Assembly (NCBI GenBank): GCA_945787325.1
Contig: CALZHP010000010.1
Span: forward strand, 1 to 50,841
Reading direction: 5' to 3'
DNA: 50,841 nucleotides
From: an uncultured Desulfobulbaceae bacterium
GTDB taxonomy: Bacteria; Desulfobacterota; Desulfobulbia; Desulfobulbales; BM004
Within the stretch, counting starts at the first letter, position 1. The number at the start of each line of letters is the position of its first letter. Below, piece by piece: positions 1-8,491 of the stretch. Under the pieces are notes generated by a model. That model ran no database searches. It had not been told where the DNA came from and saw only the letters and a list, made by a program, of their open reading frames with translations. A program made the position numbers and the translations under genes.

Positions 1-156
1 GAATTTGAGGGTAATAAAGTTGTGCCGAACAGGCACTAGTCTTTCATCAACAGGGATAGTAAAAAGAACAGTAAATAGAAAACGTAAATTATGAGAACTG
101 TCTGTAAAGCAAAACACGCGTCTATTTAATAGCATTTAAAAATAAGAGGCAGGAAA

Positions 157-1860
157 ATGAATGATGCCATCTCTATGAATACGATAAATAAGAAGTTTCT
201 TGTGCCAATGCTTTCCCTTGCTGTTGTGCTGCTCTCCGGCCTGGGTATCTTTATGGCAAGGCACAACAACTCCTCAATGCTGGCAATGATGGAATCAAGG
301 GGAAACGTTACAGCGGATATCATCACGAAATTCAGTTCTGAATACTATGCGATTTACGATATCGAAGATTTTGAAAATTTCGTGAAAGCCTTGAAAAGCG
401 ATCCGGAAATCGAGTTTGCCGCTTATTTTAATTCCGACCGAGAACCCATAACCAAGTTCGATAAAGATGCGGCAGATAATTCACAATTGTTAATCTTTGA
501 CCGTGAAATCAAAGACGAAGAAGGCAATATCAATGGCTATCTTCGATTTGGCTATCATCAGAAAATACTCGCCAAGAGCCAGAGTGAAAATGTAATTATC
601 ATAACTGTAAGTGTTGTTGTAGCTATTATTTTGTTTTCTCTTGCTTTGGTTCTCTTTATACGCAGAATTATCACCCATCCGATAAAACAGACTAACTTTG
701 TGATTAAGGAGTTGGAGGCAGGGCGACTTGATAGCAGATTACAAATGACTCAAGCAGATGAAATCGGCCAGATGGCCAGGACTATTGATAGTTTTGCCGA
801 TAGCTTGCAGAGTGAGATTGTGGATGCTATGCAAAAACTTGCCCATGGCAATCTCACTTTTGAAGTTTTACCCAAAAACAATCAGGATATTATCCGGGGC
901 TCCCTGAAAATTGCTGGTGACAACCTTAACAGGATTATGTCACAGGTGAACCAGGTAGCTGTGCAGGTCGCCACGGCATCAGGTGAAATCTCCAGTGCAA
1001 GCCGTTTACTGTCCCAGGGTGCTACAGCGCAGGCAGCTTCCATTGAAGAGATTTCAAGTTCTATGGTCGAGTTGGCTTCACAGACCAAGCAAAATGCCGA
1101 ATATGCCAATAAGGCAAATCAGGTCTCGCGGCAGACAAAAAGCGCTGCAGAAAACGGCAATATACACATGCAGACAATGGTCCAGGCTATGGAGGCAATT
1201 AATGAGGCCAGCAATGACATTTCCAAGATCATCAAAGTCATCGATGAAATTGCCTTCCAGACAAATCTCCTGGCCTTAAACGCTGCTGTGGAAGCGGCTC
1301 GTGCGGGCAGGCATGGCAAAGGCTTTGCTGTTGTGGCTGAAGAAGTGAGAAACCTGGCAGCAAGAAGCGCCAAAGCAGCCCGGGAGACAGCTGAGCTGAT
1401 AGAAGGCTCTGTGGACAAATCAACAAAAGGAACTGAAATTGCCAATCAAACAGCCGATGCTCTTAAGGAAATAGTTAACGGCATCACTGACGTAAGTGAT
1501 CTGGCAGAGGAGATTGCATCTGCATCAAATGAACAGGCCATGGGATTTTCACAGGTGAATGATGCGCTTGCACAAGTTGACCAAATTACTCACCAGAACA
1601 CGTCTAATGCCGAGGAGTACGCGTCATCTTCTAAAGAACTTTCCGCTCAGGCCGGACAATTACGAGATATTTTGGCCCAATTTACAGTTAAAGATGAGTT
1701 TAAGGAACAAAATTCCCATCAACCTGCATTGTCCCATTCTCAACCAGAAGATGATGAAAGGGATGACTTCTGGAATGATTCCACTCCCCATAACATGAAT
1801 CAAAACGATGACCATGATGAGGCTGTTGTACTTGACGATCAGGAGTTTGGGAAATATTAA
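157..1860 (+). CDS. Methyl-accepting chemotaxis protein
   Basis: Inner-membrane chemoreceptor that would signal through CheW/CheA. The 567-residue protein has an N-terminal membrane segment (about 15-33), a periplasmic sensor region of roughly 110 residues, a second membrane segment (about 147-168), a HAMP linker, and a long coiled-coil signalling domain. The highly conserved hairpin tip is present near residues 360-390 ([20 protein letters not shown]). The acidic C-terminal tail lacks a recognisable NWETF-type tether pentapeptide. The start has an AGGCAGGA ribosome site a few bases upstream. The short periplasmic sensor resembles a small single-Cache or four-helix type, but the ligand cannot be told. 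No che operon is adjacent; a stand-alone CheB domain lies at 35.5 kb. Confidence 0.95.
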   Translation: MNDAISMNTINKKFLVPMLSLAVVLLSGLGIFMARHNNSSMLAMMESRGNVTADIITKFSSEYYAIYDIEDFENFVKALKSDPEIEFAAYFNSDREPITKFDKDAADNSQLLIFDREIKDEEGNINGYLRFGYHQKILAKSQSENVIIITVSVVVAIILFSLALVLFIRRIITHPIKQTNFVIKELEAGRLDSRLQMTQADEIGQMARTIDSFADSLQSEIVDAMQKLAHGNLTFEVLPKNNQDIIRGSLKIAGDNLNRIMSQVNQVAVQVATASGEISSASRLLSQGATAQAASIEEISSSMVELASQTKQNAEYANKANQVSRQTKSAAENGNIHMQTMVQAMEAINEASNDISKIIKVIDEIAFQTNLLALNAAVEAARAGRHGKGFAVVAEEVRNLAARSAKAARETAELIEGSVDKSTKGTEIANQTADALKEIVNGITDVSDLAEEIASASNEQAMGFSQVNDALAQVDQITHQNTSNAEEYASSSKELSAQAGQLRDILAQFTVKDEFKEQNSHQPALSHSQPEDDERDDFWNDSTPHNMNQNDDHDEAVVLDDQEFGKY

Positions 1861-2436
1861 TTGACGCGACACGGAAAACTCTGTGTTATGTAATTGTTTA
1901 ATTCCACATAAGTAATATGGGACATCGCGTCGACCGTTTGCTAAGCAACAGCTGGCAATTTACCAGAAATGATTGTCTCGTTAAAAAAAAGCCAGATGCT
2001 CCGTCAGGTTGGCTTCTATTTTTTTGCCTAACGGCTTGAAACACTATTGACATTCCACACCTGGAAATCATTAAATAATACAAGAGAGCGCTGTTGGAAA
2101 GATACTAAAGAGAAAAGGTTATCTCCAAACCATAACATCAAAGAATTATTCGCCTTTAACCTCTAATGTAACAGGCTCATAACGCATGAAAGTCGCCATG
2201 GCAAATAGCAAAAGTGTAAAAAAGAACTACACTCTCTACCTAAAAACATGAATAATTAACAAAAATATGCGCGTCGAAATGAAACGGGTCTAAGTCAGGC
2301 TGACATTTGTTATTAGGGGAACATTTCGTACCGGTTTGACATAACAGATGATTCTAAATCCCAAATCATACGGTGATACCTACTAAAAAAACCAGACATG
2401 ACTTGGATATTATATCACCATTTTATAACGGCCTGT
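1861..2436. other. Intergenic region after the chemoreceptor
   Basis: This 576-bp gap separates the chemoreceptor from the convergent stress-protein gene. Just after the stop codon a 7-bp inverted repeat (GACGCGA at 1863-1869, TCGCGTC at 1925-1931) could fold the 3' untranslated RNA, followed by a terminator-like hairpin near 1989-2025. On the minus strand, just past the stress-protein stop, a run of seven T follows a weak stem near 2388-2402, so it is only a poor terminator candidate. No open frame here has coding character. Confidence 0.5.
1985..2025 (+). terminator. Probable rho-independent terminator of the chemoreceptor gene
   Basis: AAGCCA (1989-1994) can pair with TGGCTT (2010-2015) around a 15-nt loop. 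The stem is preceded by a run of A and followed by CTATTTTTTT, the expected U tract. The stem is only 6-7 bp, so this is a moderate call. Confidence 0.5.
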
Positions 2437-2925
2437 TTACTCGACTACCATGACGGCACAGTTTTTAGCATGATGCAGAACTTTGCTGGAAGTAGAACCG
2501 AAAATAAACTCTTCATTATGCGAAATGCCCCTCCTTCCCACCACAACAATACAGCAGCGCTGCTTATCCTGCTCTTCTACTATAGCGTCACCTATGGAGG
2601 TGCATTGCCGAACTGAAAGCAGTATCATGACCTGGTTTTCTTTAAAGCCAGCTCCAAGCAGGATTTCCTTGTAACCTGCTAGCGATTCTTCCAACACTTG
2701 CTTCTTCTCATCCAGCCACTTTGTTTTTTCTTCATCAGTTGCAAAGTAATCTTCTGATGGATCTGGAATAATTGAGAGCAGGGTGATAAAAATGTCCTTG
2801 AAGCTACCAAAGAAGTCGGCCACATACATAACCGCCCTTTTGGAGTTTTTAGATTCGTCCACTGCAACCAGCAAATGGCGCTCCGTGTCCCTTCGTTCGA
2901 GATCGGTAAAAGTTTGTTCACCCAT
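2437..2925 (-). CDS. Universal stress protein, UspA family
   Basis: A single UspA domain (162 residues) of the nucleotide-binding type. The C-terminal G-2X-G-9X-G-S/T ATP-binding signature is intact (GRRG, nine residues, then GST), followed by the usual final strand VMVVE. UspA proteins act in the cytoplasm in stress resistance and often bind ATP as regulators. I chose ATG at 2925 because GGGAGGTGATC lies directly before it; a GTG two codons upstream is the alternative. The start lies 2 bp beyond the stop codon of the kinase-like gene, so the two are almost certainly translated from one mRNA. Confidence 0.92.
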   Translation of the reverse strand: MGEQTFTDLERRDTERHLLVAVDESKNSKRAVMYVADFFGSFKDIFITLLSIIPDPSEDYFATDEEKTKWLDEKKQVLEESLAGYKEILLGAGFKENQVMILLSVRQCTSIGDAIVEEQDKQRCCIVVVGRRGISHNEEFIFGSTSSKVLHHAKNCAVMVVE

Positions 2926-2927
2926 GA

Positions 2928-3920
2928 TCACCTCCCGGTAAGCTTCAGTACGTCTTCGCGAGCCTTGGCCAGGTCGTCCAGCATCTGGTCTGTAGCATCG
3001 TAAAAAATATTAGCTCCTAACGAAAAATGAAGAAGAATCAGGTTTAATGACGCCGGTATATATGGATAGACTTTTCTAAGGTTTGCAACCCTGTTTTTAT
3101 ATGAGATGTTCAGATCCTCACCCCAGAGCTTTTCAAAAACCTCACGCTGATTGTTATAGAGATCCGGCACCAGTATGTCACCGCGACCTGCAAGGAAGAT
3201 GAGGATATTCCCCAGTCCATGCAGATCGAAGCCGAACATAGACTCGATGTGCATATAGTTATAGTCAAAGTCGATCCAGCGATTGGTGTTGAGCTCACGA
3301 TCGTAAATAATATGATCACGTCGTATGTCGCCGTGTTTTTCTCCGTTATCGTGCAGGAATTTGATGGCCTTGACCAACACAATATACTGGTCGAGGACTA
3401 CTGGAAAATAGTTATGAAAGTAGTCGTGATGGCCGGTGCCGTATTCGGCTACAATATCGTCATAACGACGTCCGTGAATGAACTCCAGGATGCGCACATT
3501 ATTGCCGGCCAAGTCGAGAACCCAGTGTCCATGCATGAAGTTTATCTGCTTGGCAACCAGATCGAGGATGCGGGCTTCCTTCTTCGGGCTGCGAAAACAT
3601 TTGATAACAGAATTGCCTACTCTAGTCTCAAACTCCTCATGGAAAACCAGTTTGATAACCTTGGTAGCACCATTCGTAAGATCAATGGCCCGCCGTACCC
3701 AGTATTTCGGTTCATCATCCAATCCAAAGCGGCCTTCCTTTTCATAACCTTTGATCCAGTAAGGAGTTTCGCCGAGGACAACCACATCATTGTATTCGAT
3801 TCGGAAGAAATCACTGGTGTCAGTGATAACTTTCATTTTTTCCGGCACCCGGTCCGGCCCCATCAGTTCCGCAATTAAAGTGCGGGCTGCTTCTATGGAC
3901 AAGGCGCTTAAATTTTCCAT
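2928..3920 (-). CDS. Protein-kinase-fold protein coupled to the stress protein
   Basis: A 330-residue protein with the landmarks of a eukaryotic-like or LPS-kinase-like fold: a beta-3 lysine (VIK, K90), a helix-C glutamate (KKEAR, E115), a catalytic loop HGDIRRDH (196-203) and a metal motif IDFD (216-219). The asparagine that normally ends the catalytic loop is replaced by histidine (H203), and DFG reads DFD. Small-molecule/LPS kinases of this fold often have HGD rather than HRD, so the substrate could be a protein, a sugar or a lipid. ATG at 3920 follows GGAGGAAATACC; an in-frame upstream extension has no such site. It is the first gene of a two-gene operon with the UspA gene. Confidence 0.8.
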   Translation of the reverse strand: MENLSALSIEAARTLIAELMGPDRVPEKMKVITDTSDFFRIEYNDVVVLGETPYWIKGYEKEGRFGLDDEPKYWVRRAIDLTNGATKVIKLVFHEEFETRVGNSVIKCFRSPKKEARILDLVAKQINFMHGHWVLDLAGNNVRILEFIHGRRYDDIVAEYGTGHHDYFHNYFPVVLDQYIVLVKAIKFLHDNGEKHGDIRRDHIIYDRELNTNRWIDFDYNYMHIESMFGFDLHGLGNILIFLAGRGDILVPDLYNNQREVFEKLWGEDLNISYKNRVANLRKVYPYIPASLNLILLHFSLGANIFYDATDQMLDDLAKAREDVLKLTGR

Positions 3921-4184
3921 GGTATTTCCTCCACATTTTAAACTATAAGAATTAAGCTGGAGAAAATATAAAATTAATTTAAAAAATGGAACTGCTCTCA
4001 AATATTGCTACACGCATTCATTCCATTCTTCCAGGTCCTAGAGAAATATATAAATATTCCTGTTATCACATATAGACAAACAGGGAAAAAATTAGAATAG
4101 TAACTACCGTAACAGCGTTTTATATTTTTTATTGCAATTTCGACCTGTTTTTAAAATATAATTAAGATTGAATGAATATTTGCC

Positions 4185-4964
4185 GTGAACTCTCTTTTAT
4201 TTGAAAATGGAAAATACAAATCAGACAACAGCCGGGTAACATGGCTCGGTCGGCTTTTGCCGTCCTTAACCTATTATTCGAAAATGGCTGCTATTGTGCT
4301 AAGATCGAGCCTACAGGCGCAAAGGGGCGTTTATACTGTACAGAAGTGGCAGGAGAGCAGTTGTGAAATTATCCGGGGCCTTGAATCAGTGGGAGTTGAT
4401 TTCAATATTATTGGTGAGGACAGTATCGCCGCTGTTAGCGGCCCATGTGTTTTCATCGGCAACCACATGAGTACCCTTGAAACTTTTTCACTTCCCGCCA
4501 TCATACTACCACACATAAATACTACCTTTATAATTAAAAAAAGTCTGGTGGAATATCCCGTGTTCAAACATATCATGAAATCCAGCAATCCAATCGTGGT
4601 AGAGCGGACAAACGCTCGTGAAGATCTGAAGATCGTAATGGAGGAGGGGATAAAACGTTTAAAAGAAGGATTTTCCGTCATTGTCTTTCCGCAAACCACC
4701 AGAACATTCGAATTCGATCACTCTAAGTTCAATACCATTGGCATTAAGCTTGCTAAAAGGGCCGATGTCCCTGTCATTCCCTTGGCGCTCAAAACAAATG
4801 CATGGGGTAATGGGAAGTTGATAAAGGATTTCGGAAAAATTGATCCCACCAAAAAGGTTCACTTCGCATTCGGTAAATCTATAAGAATATCAGGAAACGG
4901 AAAAGAAGAACATGCTGCCGTCATATCCTTTATCGAAAAGCATCTGGAGGAATGGCAGCAGTAG
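4185..4964 (+). CDS. PlsC-like glycerolipid acyltransferase
   Basis: Likely a membrane-associated acyltransferase of the 1-acylglycerol-3-phosphate acyltransferase superfamily (259 residues). Motif I reads NHMSTLE (H94, E99), an HX4E variant of the usual HX4D. Motif II is around VVERTNAR, motif III reads FPQTTRT rather than FPEGTRS, and motif IV is VPVIPLAL. The departures in motifs I and III suggest a divergent subfamily whose acceptor may not be lysophosphatidic acid. The GTG start at 4185 has no clear ribosome site, so the N-terminus is uncertain; there is no in-frame ATG before about residue 34. It is divergent from the kinase-like gene. Confidence 0.82.
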   Translation: MNSLLFENGKYKSDNSRVTWLGRLLPSLTYYSKMAAIVLRSSLQAQRGVYTVQKWQESSCEIIRGLESVGVDFNIIGEDSIAAVSGPCVFIGNHMSTLETFSLPAIILPHINTTFIIKKSLVEYPVFKHIMKSSNPIVVERTNAREDLKIVMEEGIKRLKEGFSVIVFPQTTRTFEFDHSKFNTIGIKLAKRADVPVIPLALKTNAWGNGKLIKDFGKIDPTKKVHFAFGKSIRISGNGKEEHAAVISFIEKHLEEWQQ

Positions 4965-4971
4965 AAGTGTT

Positions 4972-5385
4972 TTAACCATCTAGGAAATATTTGGCAATCT
5001 CAAGGACTTGCGGATCTGGATCGTTTAGCATTAATGACAGTAATTCCATAGCTTCTCTGGTACCGATGGTGCCAAGGATATTAACTGCCTCACCACGCAC
5101 CCAGGGAATATCATCCTTTAGAAGAGGCTTCAATTCAGGAATTGCTTTTACTACATCCTCTGCGTCAGTTTCAACCAGTTCCTCAAAAAGCACCGCCGTA
5201 CCCATGCGCACCGTAAAACGTTCATCGCGCAGTAAATAACCAGTCAACTTGTAAAGAGACGGGTCACTTCTGAACATGGCGGCAATACTATCCGCGTATC
5301 CCTTTTCAAGGAAATCGCCTATCACTTTTAATAATTCCAACTGTTCAGAATCTTTCTTCATCGAGGGAAATTCCTGCATTTTCAT
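4972..5385 (-). CDS. HEAT-repeat protein
   Basis: A 137-residue cytoplasmic protein built of about three HEAT-like helical repeats, with the typical pattern of a hydrophobic helix, a Pro-containing turn and another helix (for example LLKDDIPWVRGEAVNILGTI and MLNDPDPQVLEIAKYFL). Such repeats are scaffolds for protein-protein contacts; no enzymatic motif is visible. The gene is convergent with the acyltransferase, its stop lying 7 bp away. No strong ribosome site precedes the start; a second ATG two codons in is an alternative. Confidence 0.75.
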   Translation of the reverse strand: MKMQEFPSMKKDSEQLELLKVIGDFLEKGYADSIAAMFRSDPSLYKLTGYLLRDERFTVRMGTAVLFEELVETDAEDVVKAIPELKPLLKDDIPWVRGEAVNILGTIGTREAMELLSLMLNDPDPQVLEIAKYFLDG

Positions 5386-5503
5386 TTTGAATTACTGGAG
5401 AAATGGGCGAATTATAACCTTAACAAACTTGAAGAATGTCGAAAAAAAACTAAAATAGACGTTGCCACCGCTTCTGTCAAAAGTTCAGAATATCCCAACT
5501 AAA

Positions 5504-6232
5504 TTAGAATGCAACGGGCAGAAAAGTAGCAGAAGCCACACTATGAACTACTCGGTTGATGGCACGGTTGTTACGATCAGCTGTGATTCTGGCCATCATG
5601 TCCTGCAGGGCAATCATTTTTCCAAAAAGTCGTTCAAAGCTTAAGTTCTGAGTTTCCCCTGGCTGGTTGTTAGTGAGTAGAAACGGATCTCCCTTGCTGT
5701 CTTTCTTGTTGCTTAACCTCCATACCAATATTTCGATATTTCTGGCGCTGTTATAAAGTTTCTGTTGATGAAGCCTGTCAAGGATAAAAAACTCTTCCTT
5801 GTTATTATAGGATTGCCGTATCATGGCCGTAAATCCTGCCATTAAAGCAAAGACCCTGTCTCCCCTAAAGGATTTATCAAAACAGAGCAACATGGCATCT
5901 ATGCTTTTTTTATAATTCAGTTCCTCAAATTCCAGACTGCCCTTTTTTTTGAACAGCATCACCATTCGCTGGTCAACATTCTGCTCCTGAATCTTGCGCA
6001 ATTCTCTGGGATTCCGTTTGTAGAGTTTCCTGGTCAACTCCATCAGCAGGCCAGTTACTTCTTGAAGGTGGGCATCGGCTACAAGGTCTATATCCGCCTT
6101 GGCAATGTTTTTAATACGAAAAGGCCGGGGTCTGGAACTGCATGCCTGTAGAACAAAAACCAGGATAATAATCACAATTATTGTCAGGCAGCGTATCTGC
6201 AAGCATCTTTGTATTGGCGGAATGAATTTCAT
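5504..6232 (-). CDS. Predicted lipoprotein of unknown function
   Basis: A 242-residue protein with a lipoprotein signal: a basic start, a hydrophobic stretch from about residue 14, and lipobox LQAC with the lipidated cysteine at 31. The mature part is mostly helical and basic, with no cofactor or catalytic motif that I recognise. After the cysteine come SSRPRPF, so Asp-type inner-membrane retention is not indicated and outer-membrane sorting is plausible. Orientation is the same as the HEAT gene, 118 bp apart. I cannot assign a function. Confidence 0.75.
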   Translation of the reverse strand: MKFIPPIQRCLQIRCLTIIVIIILVFVLQACSSRPRPFRIKNIAKADIDLVADAHLQEVTGLLMELTRKLYKRNPRELRKIQEQNVDQRMVMLFKKKGSLEFEELNYKKSIDAMLLCFDKSFRGDRVFALMAGFTAMIRQSYNNKEEFFILDRLHQQKLYNSARNIEILVWRLSNKKDSKGDPFLLTNNQPGETQNLSFERLFGKMIALQDMMARITADRNNRAINRVVHSVASATFLPVAF

Positions 6233-6352
6233 AGAATATCTATCTCGGAAGTTTCGTGCAGGTACACAAACCCTGGTCTAAATTTGCTCAACGCAAGTGT
6301 CCGTTTATCCAATAGCAATACGCATCTTTTAACAAGATTGCAGATTCTTGAC

Positions 6353-6410
6353 AAACTGCGAGTCAACCACAATTATCCTTGATGAAATATTAGGCTAAGG
6401 CTCGCAGTTT
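6353..6410. repeat. Inverted repeat overlapping the 3' end of acr3
   Basis: AAACTGCGAG (6353-6362) and CTCGCAGTTT (6401-6410) are perfect 10-bp complements 38 bp apart, and the right arm overlaps the acr3 stop codon. A second small stem (TTGAC 6348-6352, GTCAA 6362-6366) competes with the left arm. There is no U tract, so if it works in RNA it is more likely a 3'-end stabiliser or a rho-linked structure than an intrinsic terminator. Confidence 0.4.
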
Positions 6411-7486
6411 AAGTGACAAATTCCAGTCGGTGTTTCTACAGCATAAGGGAAATACTTCTTCTTAAACCACAATGCAACATTGACCAGGGCTATCAGAACA
6501 GGGACTTCAACAAGAGGACCGATAACCGCCGCGAATGCTTGACCGGAATTAATTCCGAACACGGCAACTGCAACTGCTATGGCTAATTCGAAGTTATTTG
6601 AAGCTGCTGTAAAGCTTAGCGTTGTTGACTGCTCGTATGTTGCCCCTGCTTTCATGGAAAGATAAAAGGAAACGAAAAACATGACAACAAAATAGATGCA
6701 CAATGGTATTGCCACACGGATAACGTCAAACGGTAGCTGCACAATATATTCGCCCTTCAATGAAAACATCACGATAATAGTGAACAAAAGGGCAATAAGT
6801 GTTATGGGGCTGATCTTCGGGAGAAAGACATTTTCATACCAGTCAGCGCCTTTGCTTTTCAGACCTATCCAGCGTGTAATCATACCTCCAATAAAAGGTA
6901 CGCCAAGATAGATAAATACGGTTTTTGCAATCTGTCCGATGGAAATATCGACAACCGCGCCCTTAATGCCAAGCCACTGAGGTAGAACCGTGATAAAGAT
7001 ATAGGCATAAACAGAAAAAAACAGTACCTGGAATATTGAATTAAAAGCCACCAGGCCGGCACAGTATTCTCGGTCTCCCAAGGCCAAGTCATTCCAGACG
7101 ATAACCATGGCAATACAGCGGGCAAGGCCAATGAGTATTAGACCTACCATGTACTCATGCTGCCCGGTGAGAAAGGTGACAGCAAGTAGAAACATTAGTA
7201 TGGGGCCTATGATCCAGTTCTGCACCAGTGACAATAGCAGAACCCTGCCATTACGAAACACCTCTCCCAGTTCCTCATACCGGACTTTGGCCAGTGGTGG
7301 ATACATCATCAGGATCAACCCGATGGCGATTGGTATGTTGGTAGTTCCAACCTGGAAACGGTCAATTACATCACGAACACCCGGAAAAAAATATCCCACC
7401 GTCACCCCAAGCAACATCGCCAGAAAAATCCAGAAGGTTAGAAATCGATCCAGAAATGACAGTTTTTTTCCGCTGCTTGCGTCCAT
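6395..7486 (-). CDS. acr3: Arsenite efflux transporter, ACR3 family
   Basis: Inner-membrane antiporter that expels arsenite (and possibly antimonite). The 363-residue protein has about ten hydrophobic segments and the ACR3 hallmarks: the RCIAMVIVW segment with the conserved cysteine (C124) essential for arsenite transport, [14 protein letters not shown], and the late [16 protein letters not shown] helix. GGAGGGATGCA precedes the ATG. It lies downstream of arsR in the same direction with a 124-bp gap. No arsC or arsA is visible, so this is a minimal arsenite-only resistance pair, which suits an anaerobe facing As(III). Confidence 0.95.
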   Translation of the reverse strand: MDASSGKKLSFLDRFLTFWIFLAMLLGVTVGYFFPGVRDVIDRFQVGTTNIPIAIGLILMMYPPLAKVRYEELGEVFRNGRVLLLSLVQNWIIGPILMFLLAVTFLTGQHEYMVGLILIGLARCIAMVIVWNDLALGDREYCAGLVAFNSIFQVLFFSVYAYIFITVLPQWLGIKGAVVDISIGQIAKTVFIYLGVPFIGGMITRWIGLKSKGADWYENVFLPKISPITLIALLFTIIVMFSLKGEYIVQLPFDVIRVAIPLCIYFVVMFFVSFYLSMKAGATYEQSTTLSFTAASNNFELAIAVAVAVFGINSGQAFAAVIGPLVEVPVLIALVNVALWFKKKYFPYAVETPTGICHLNCEP

Positions 7487-7610
7487 TGCATCCCTCCAGA
7501 TACAATCCGAACTTAATGTAATAATAAATCTTCTAACCGTATACTCTAGTTTTGTCTTTCACTAAACTTTATAGGCATACCAAACTCTCATGCTAATATA
7601 CTGTTTTCAT

Positions 7611-7955
7611 TCAGCACTTTTTTAAATTATCTCTGCTGATTTTCTTCAGTTTTTTCTTGAGAGTCTTTATTTCCGGGTCCTTTTCAAGCCAGGTACTCAT
7701 TTTCTCAAGCACATCTCTGGCGTAGGTGGAATCATCACCGTCGGTTAAATTGTAATTAACCCATAATTTATCTTTTCTGCTGGCAACAAGCCCTGCTTCC
7801 TCAAGAACTTTAAGGTGTTTTGAGATTGTGGGTTGTGAGAGCTCAAGAGCGGCCTGAATCTCACAAACACACATCTCTTTCACTGCCAGCATTTTGACCA
7901 TTTTCACCCTGCCCGGATCGGAAAGGGCCTTCATAACTTTGATAAGCTTTTTCAT
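7611..7955 (-). CDS. arsR: ArsR/SmtB-family arsenic-responsive repressor
   Basis: A winged-helix metalloregulator of 114 residues that would repress its own promoter and acr3 until As(III) binds. The DNA-recognition helix is around LSQPTISKHLKVLEEAGLV. The metal-site region reads KEMCVCEI, giving C29 and C31 of the classical CVC motif; the third cysteine of E. coli-type sensors (three residues later) is absent, and the only other cysteine is the last residue, C114. GGGGGAGGA lies directly before the ATG. The CVC motif and the neighbour support arsenic rather than zinc or cadmium. Confidence 0.93.
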   Translation of the reverse strand: MKKLIKVMKALSDPGRVKMVKMLAVKEMCVCEIQAALELSQPTISKHLKVLEEAGLVASRKDKLWVNYNLTDGDDSTYARDVLEKMSTWLEKDPEIKTLKKKLKKISRDNLKKC

Positions 7956-7979
7956 TCCTCCCCCTTTTTACCTTTATAT

Positions 7980-7995
7980 ATTACCATATGGCAAT
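7980..7995. promoter_or_regulatory. Candidate ArsR operator
   Basis: ATTACCATATGGCAAT is a 16-bp near-perfect palindrome (one mismatched pair) that covers the proposed -10 element of the arsR promoter. Its position and symmetry fit autorepression by the dimeric ArsR. Confidence 0.5.
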
Positions 7996-8011
7996 ACACC
8001 CTAAAGCTCAA
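7983..8011 (-). promoter_or_regulatory. Candidate sigma-70 promoter of arsR
   Basis: Read on the minus strand, TTGAGC (8006-8011) and TATGGT (7983-7988) are 17 bp apart, about 30 bp before the arsR start codon. The -10 element lies inside the palindrome described separately. Confidence 0.45.
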
Positions 8012-8286
8012 GTTTTTTTTGCGGGTGGAGTATGAAAAATAATAAAGACCTGGCTCTAAACCAGAAGAATATCTTCTGGAAGTCTGACACCTGTAATAAT
8101 TAGCAAAAAGTATTTTATGGATCTTTCTTCTGACATAATCAAAATATGCATCTGGATGTTAGCAGGAAAAATCTAGGATGATTTGTATAAAATTCTTCAA
8201 TACTCAAGAAAAATGACAACTGTAAAAAGGTAGGATTTTAGTGGCATATGCGCCAACAAATATCATATGCATGTAAGAATTGCATT
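7996..8286. other. Intergenic region between arsR and the CXXC-protein gene
   Basis: Besides the arsR promoter at its left end, it holds a tight inverted repeat: CCAGAAGA (8061-8068), ATA, TCTTCTGG (8072-8079). No U tract follows on either strand, so it is a better operator than terminator candidate. The rest is AT-rich with no coding frame. Confidence 0.45.
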
Positions 8287-8463
8287 TCAATCATATATAA
8301 TCGAAGTGTATTTTGACAGGACAGCTTCCGTTTCCTCGTCAAGCTGATCGGCGACTTCATGAATCTGATATTCATTATTGCACCAGTTGCATCGTAGAAA
8401 AACCCTTCTGCACACGCGTACAACTTCAAGATCTCCTTCGCAATTACTGCATTTCATTGCCAT
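8287..8463 (-). CDS. Dual-CXXC-motif small protein
   Basis: A 58-residue frame with clear coding character: MAMKCSNC near the start, then a second CNWC motif about 20 residues later, then a charged tail (QIHEVADQLDEETEAV) ending in YTSIIYD. It resembles the 'dual CXXC motif small (seleno)protein' family of Desulfobacterota; in some relatives a cysteine of the motif is selenocysteine, but here both motifs are all cysteine and there is no internal TGA. The two motifs probably form one zinc ribbon. Starts at 8463 or 8457 are both possible, with no strong ribosome site. It lies 28 bp downstream of the diguanylate cyclase gene, on the same strand. Confidence 0.75.
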   Translation of the reverse strand: MAMKCSNCEGDLEVVRVCRRVFLRCNWCNNEYQIHEVADQLDEETEAVLSKYTSIIYD

Positions 8464-8491
8464 AACTTTATATTAATTCTGTGTGCCTGGA

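Noticed and set aside
1-94. Short open frames at the window's left edge (ending at 39 or 94) that could be the tail of an upstream gene.
   Set aside because: Two frames are equally open and too short to judge; no start is in view.
1898-2083. A 61-codon minus-strand frame after the chemoreceptor.
   Set aside because: No ribosome site, covers the terminator hairpin, and has non-protein-like composition.
2385-2410. Possible terminator of the stress-protein gene on the minus strand.
   Set aside because: There is a run of seven T, but the stem before it is only about three pairs.
3219-3878. A 219-codon plus-strand frame opposite the kinase-like gene.
   Set aside because: It mirrors the kinase frame, has no ribosome site and no domain pattern.
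8238-8429. A 63-codon minus-strand frame.
   Set aside because: It overlaps the dual-CXXC gene in another frame, and only the latter has a recognisable motif pattern.
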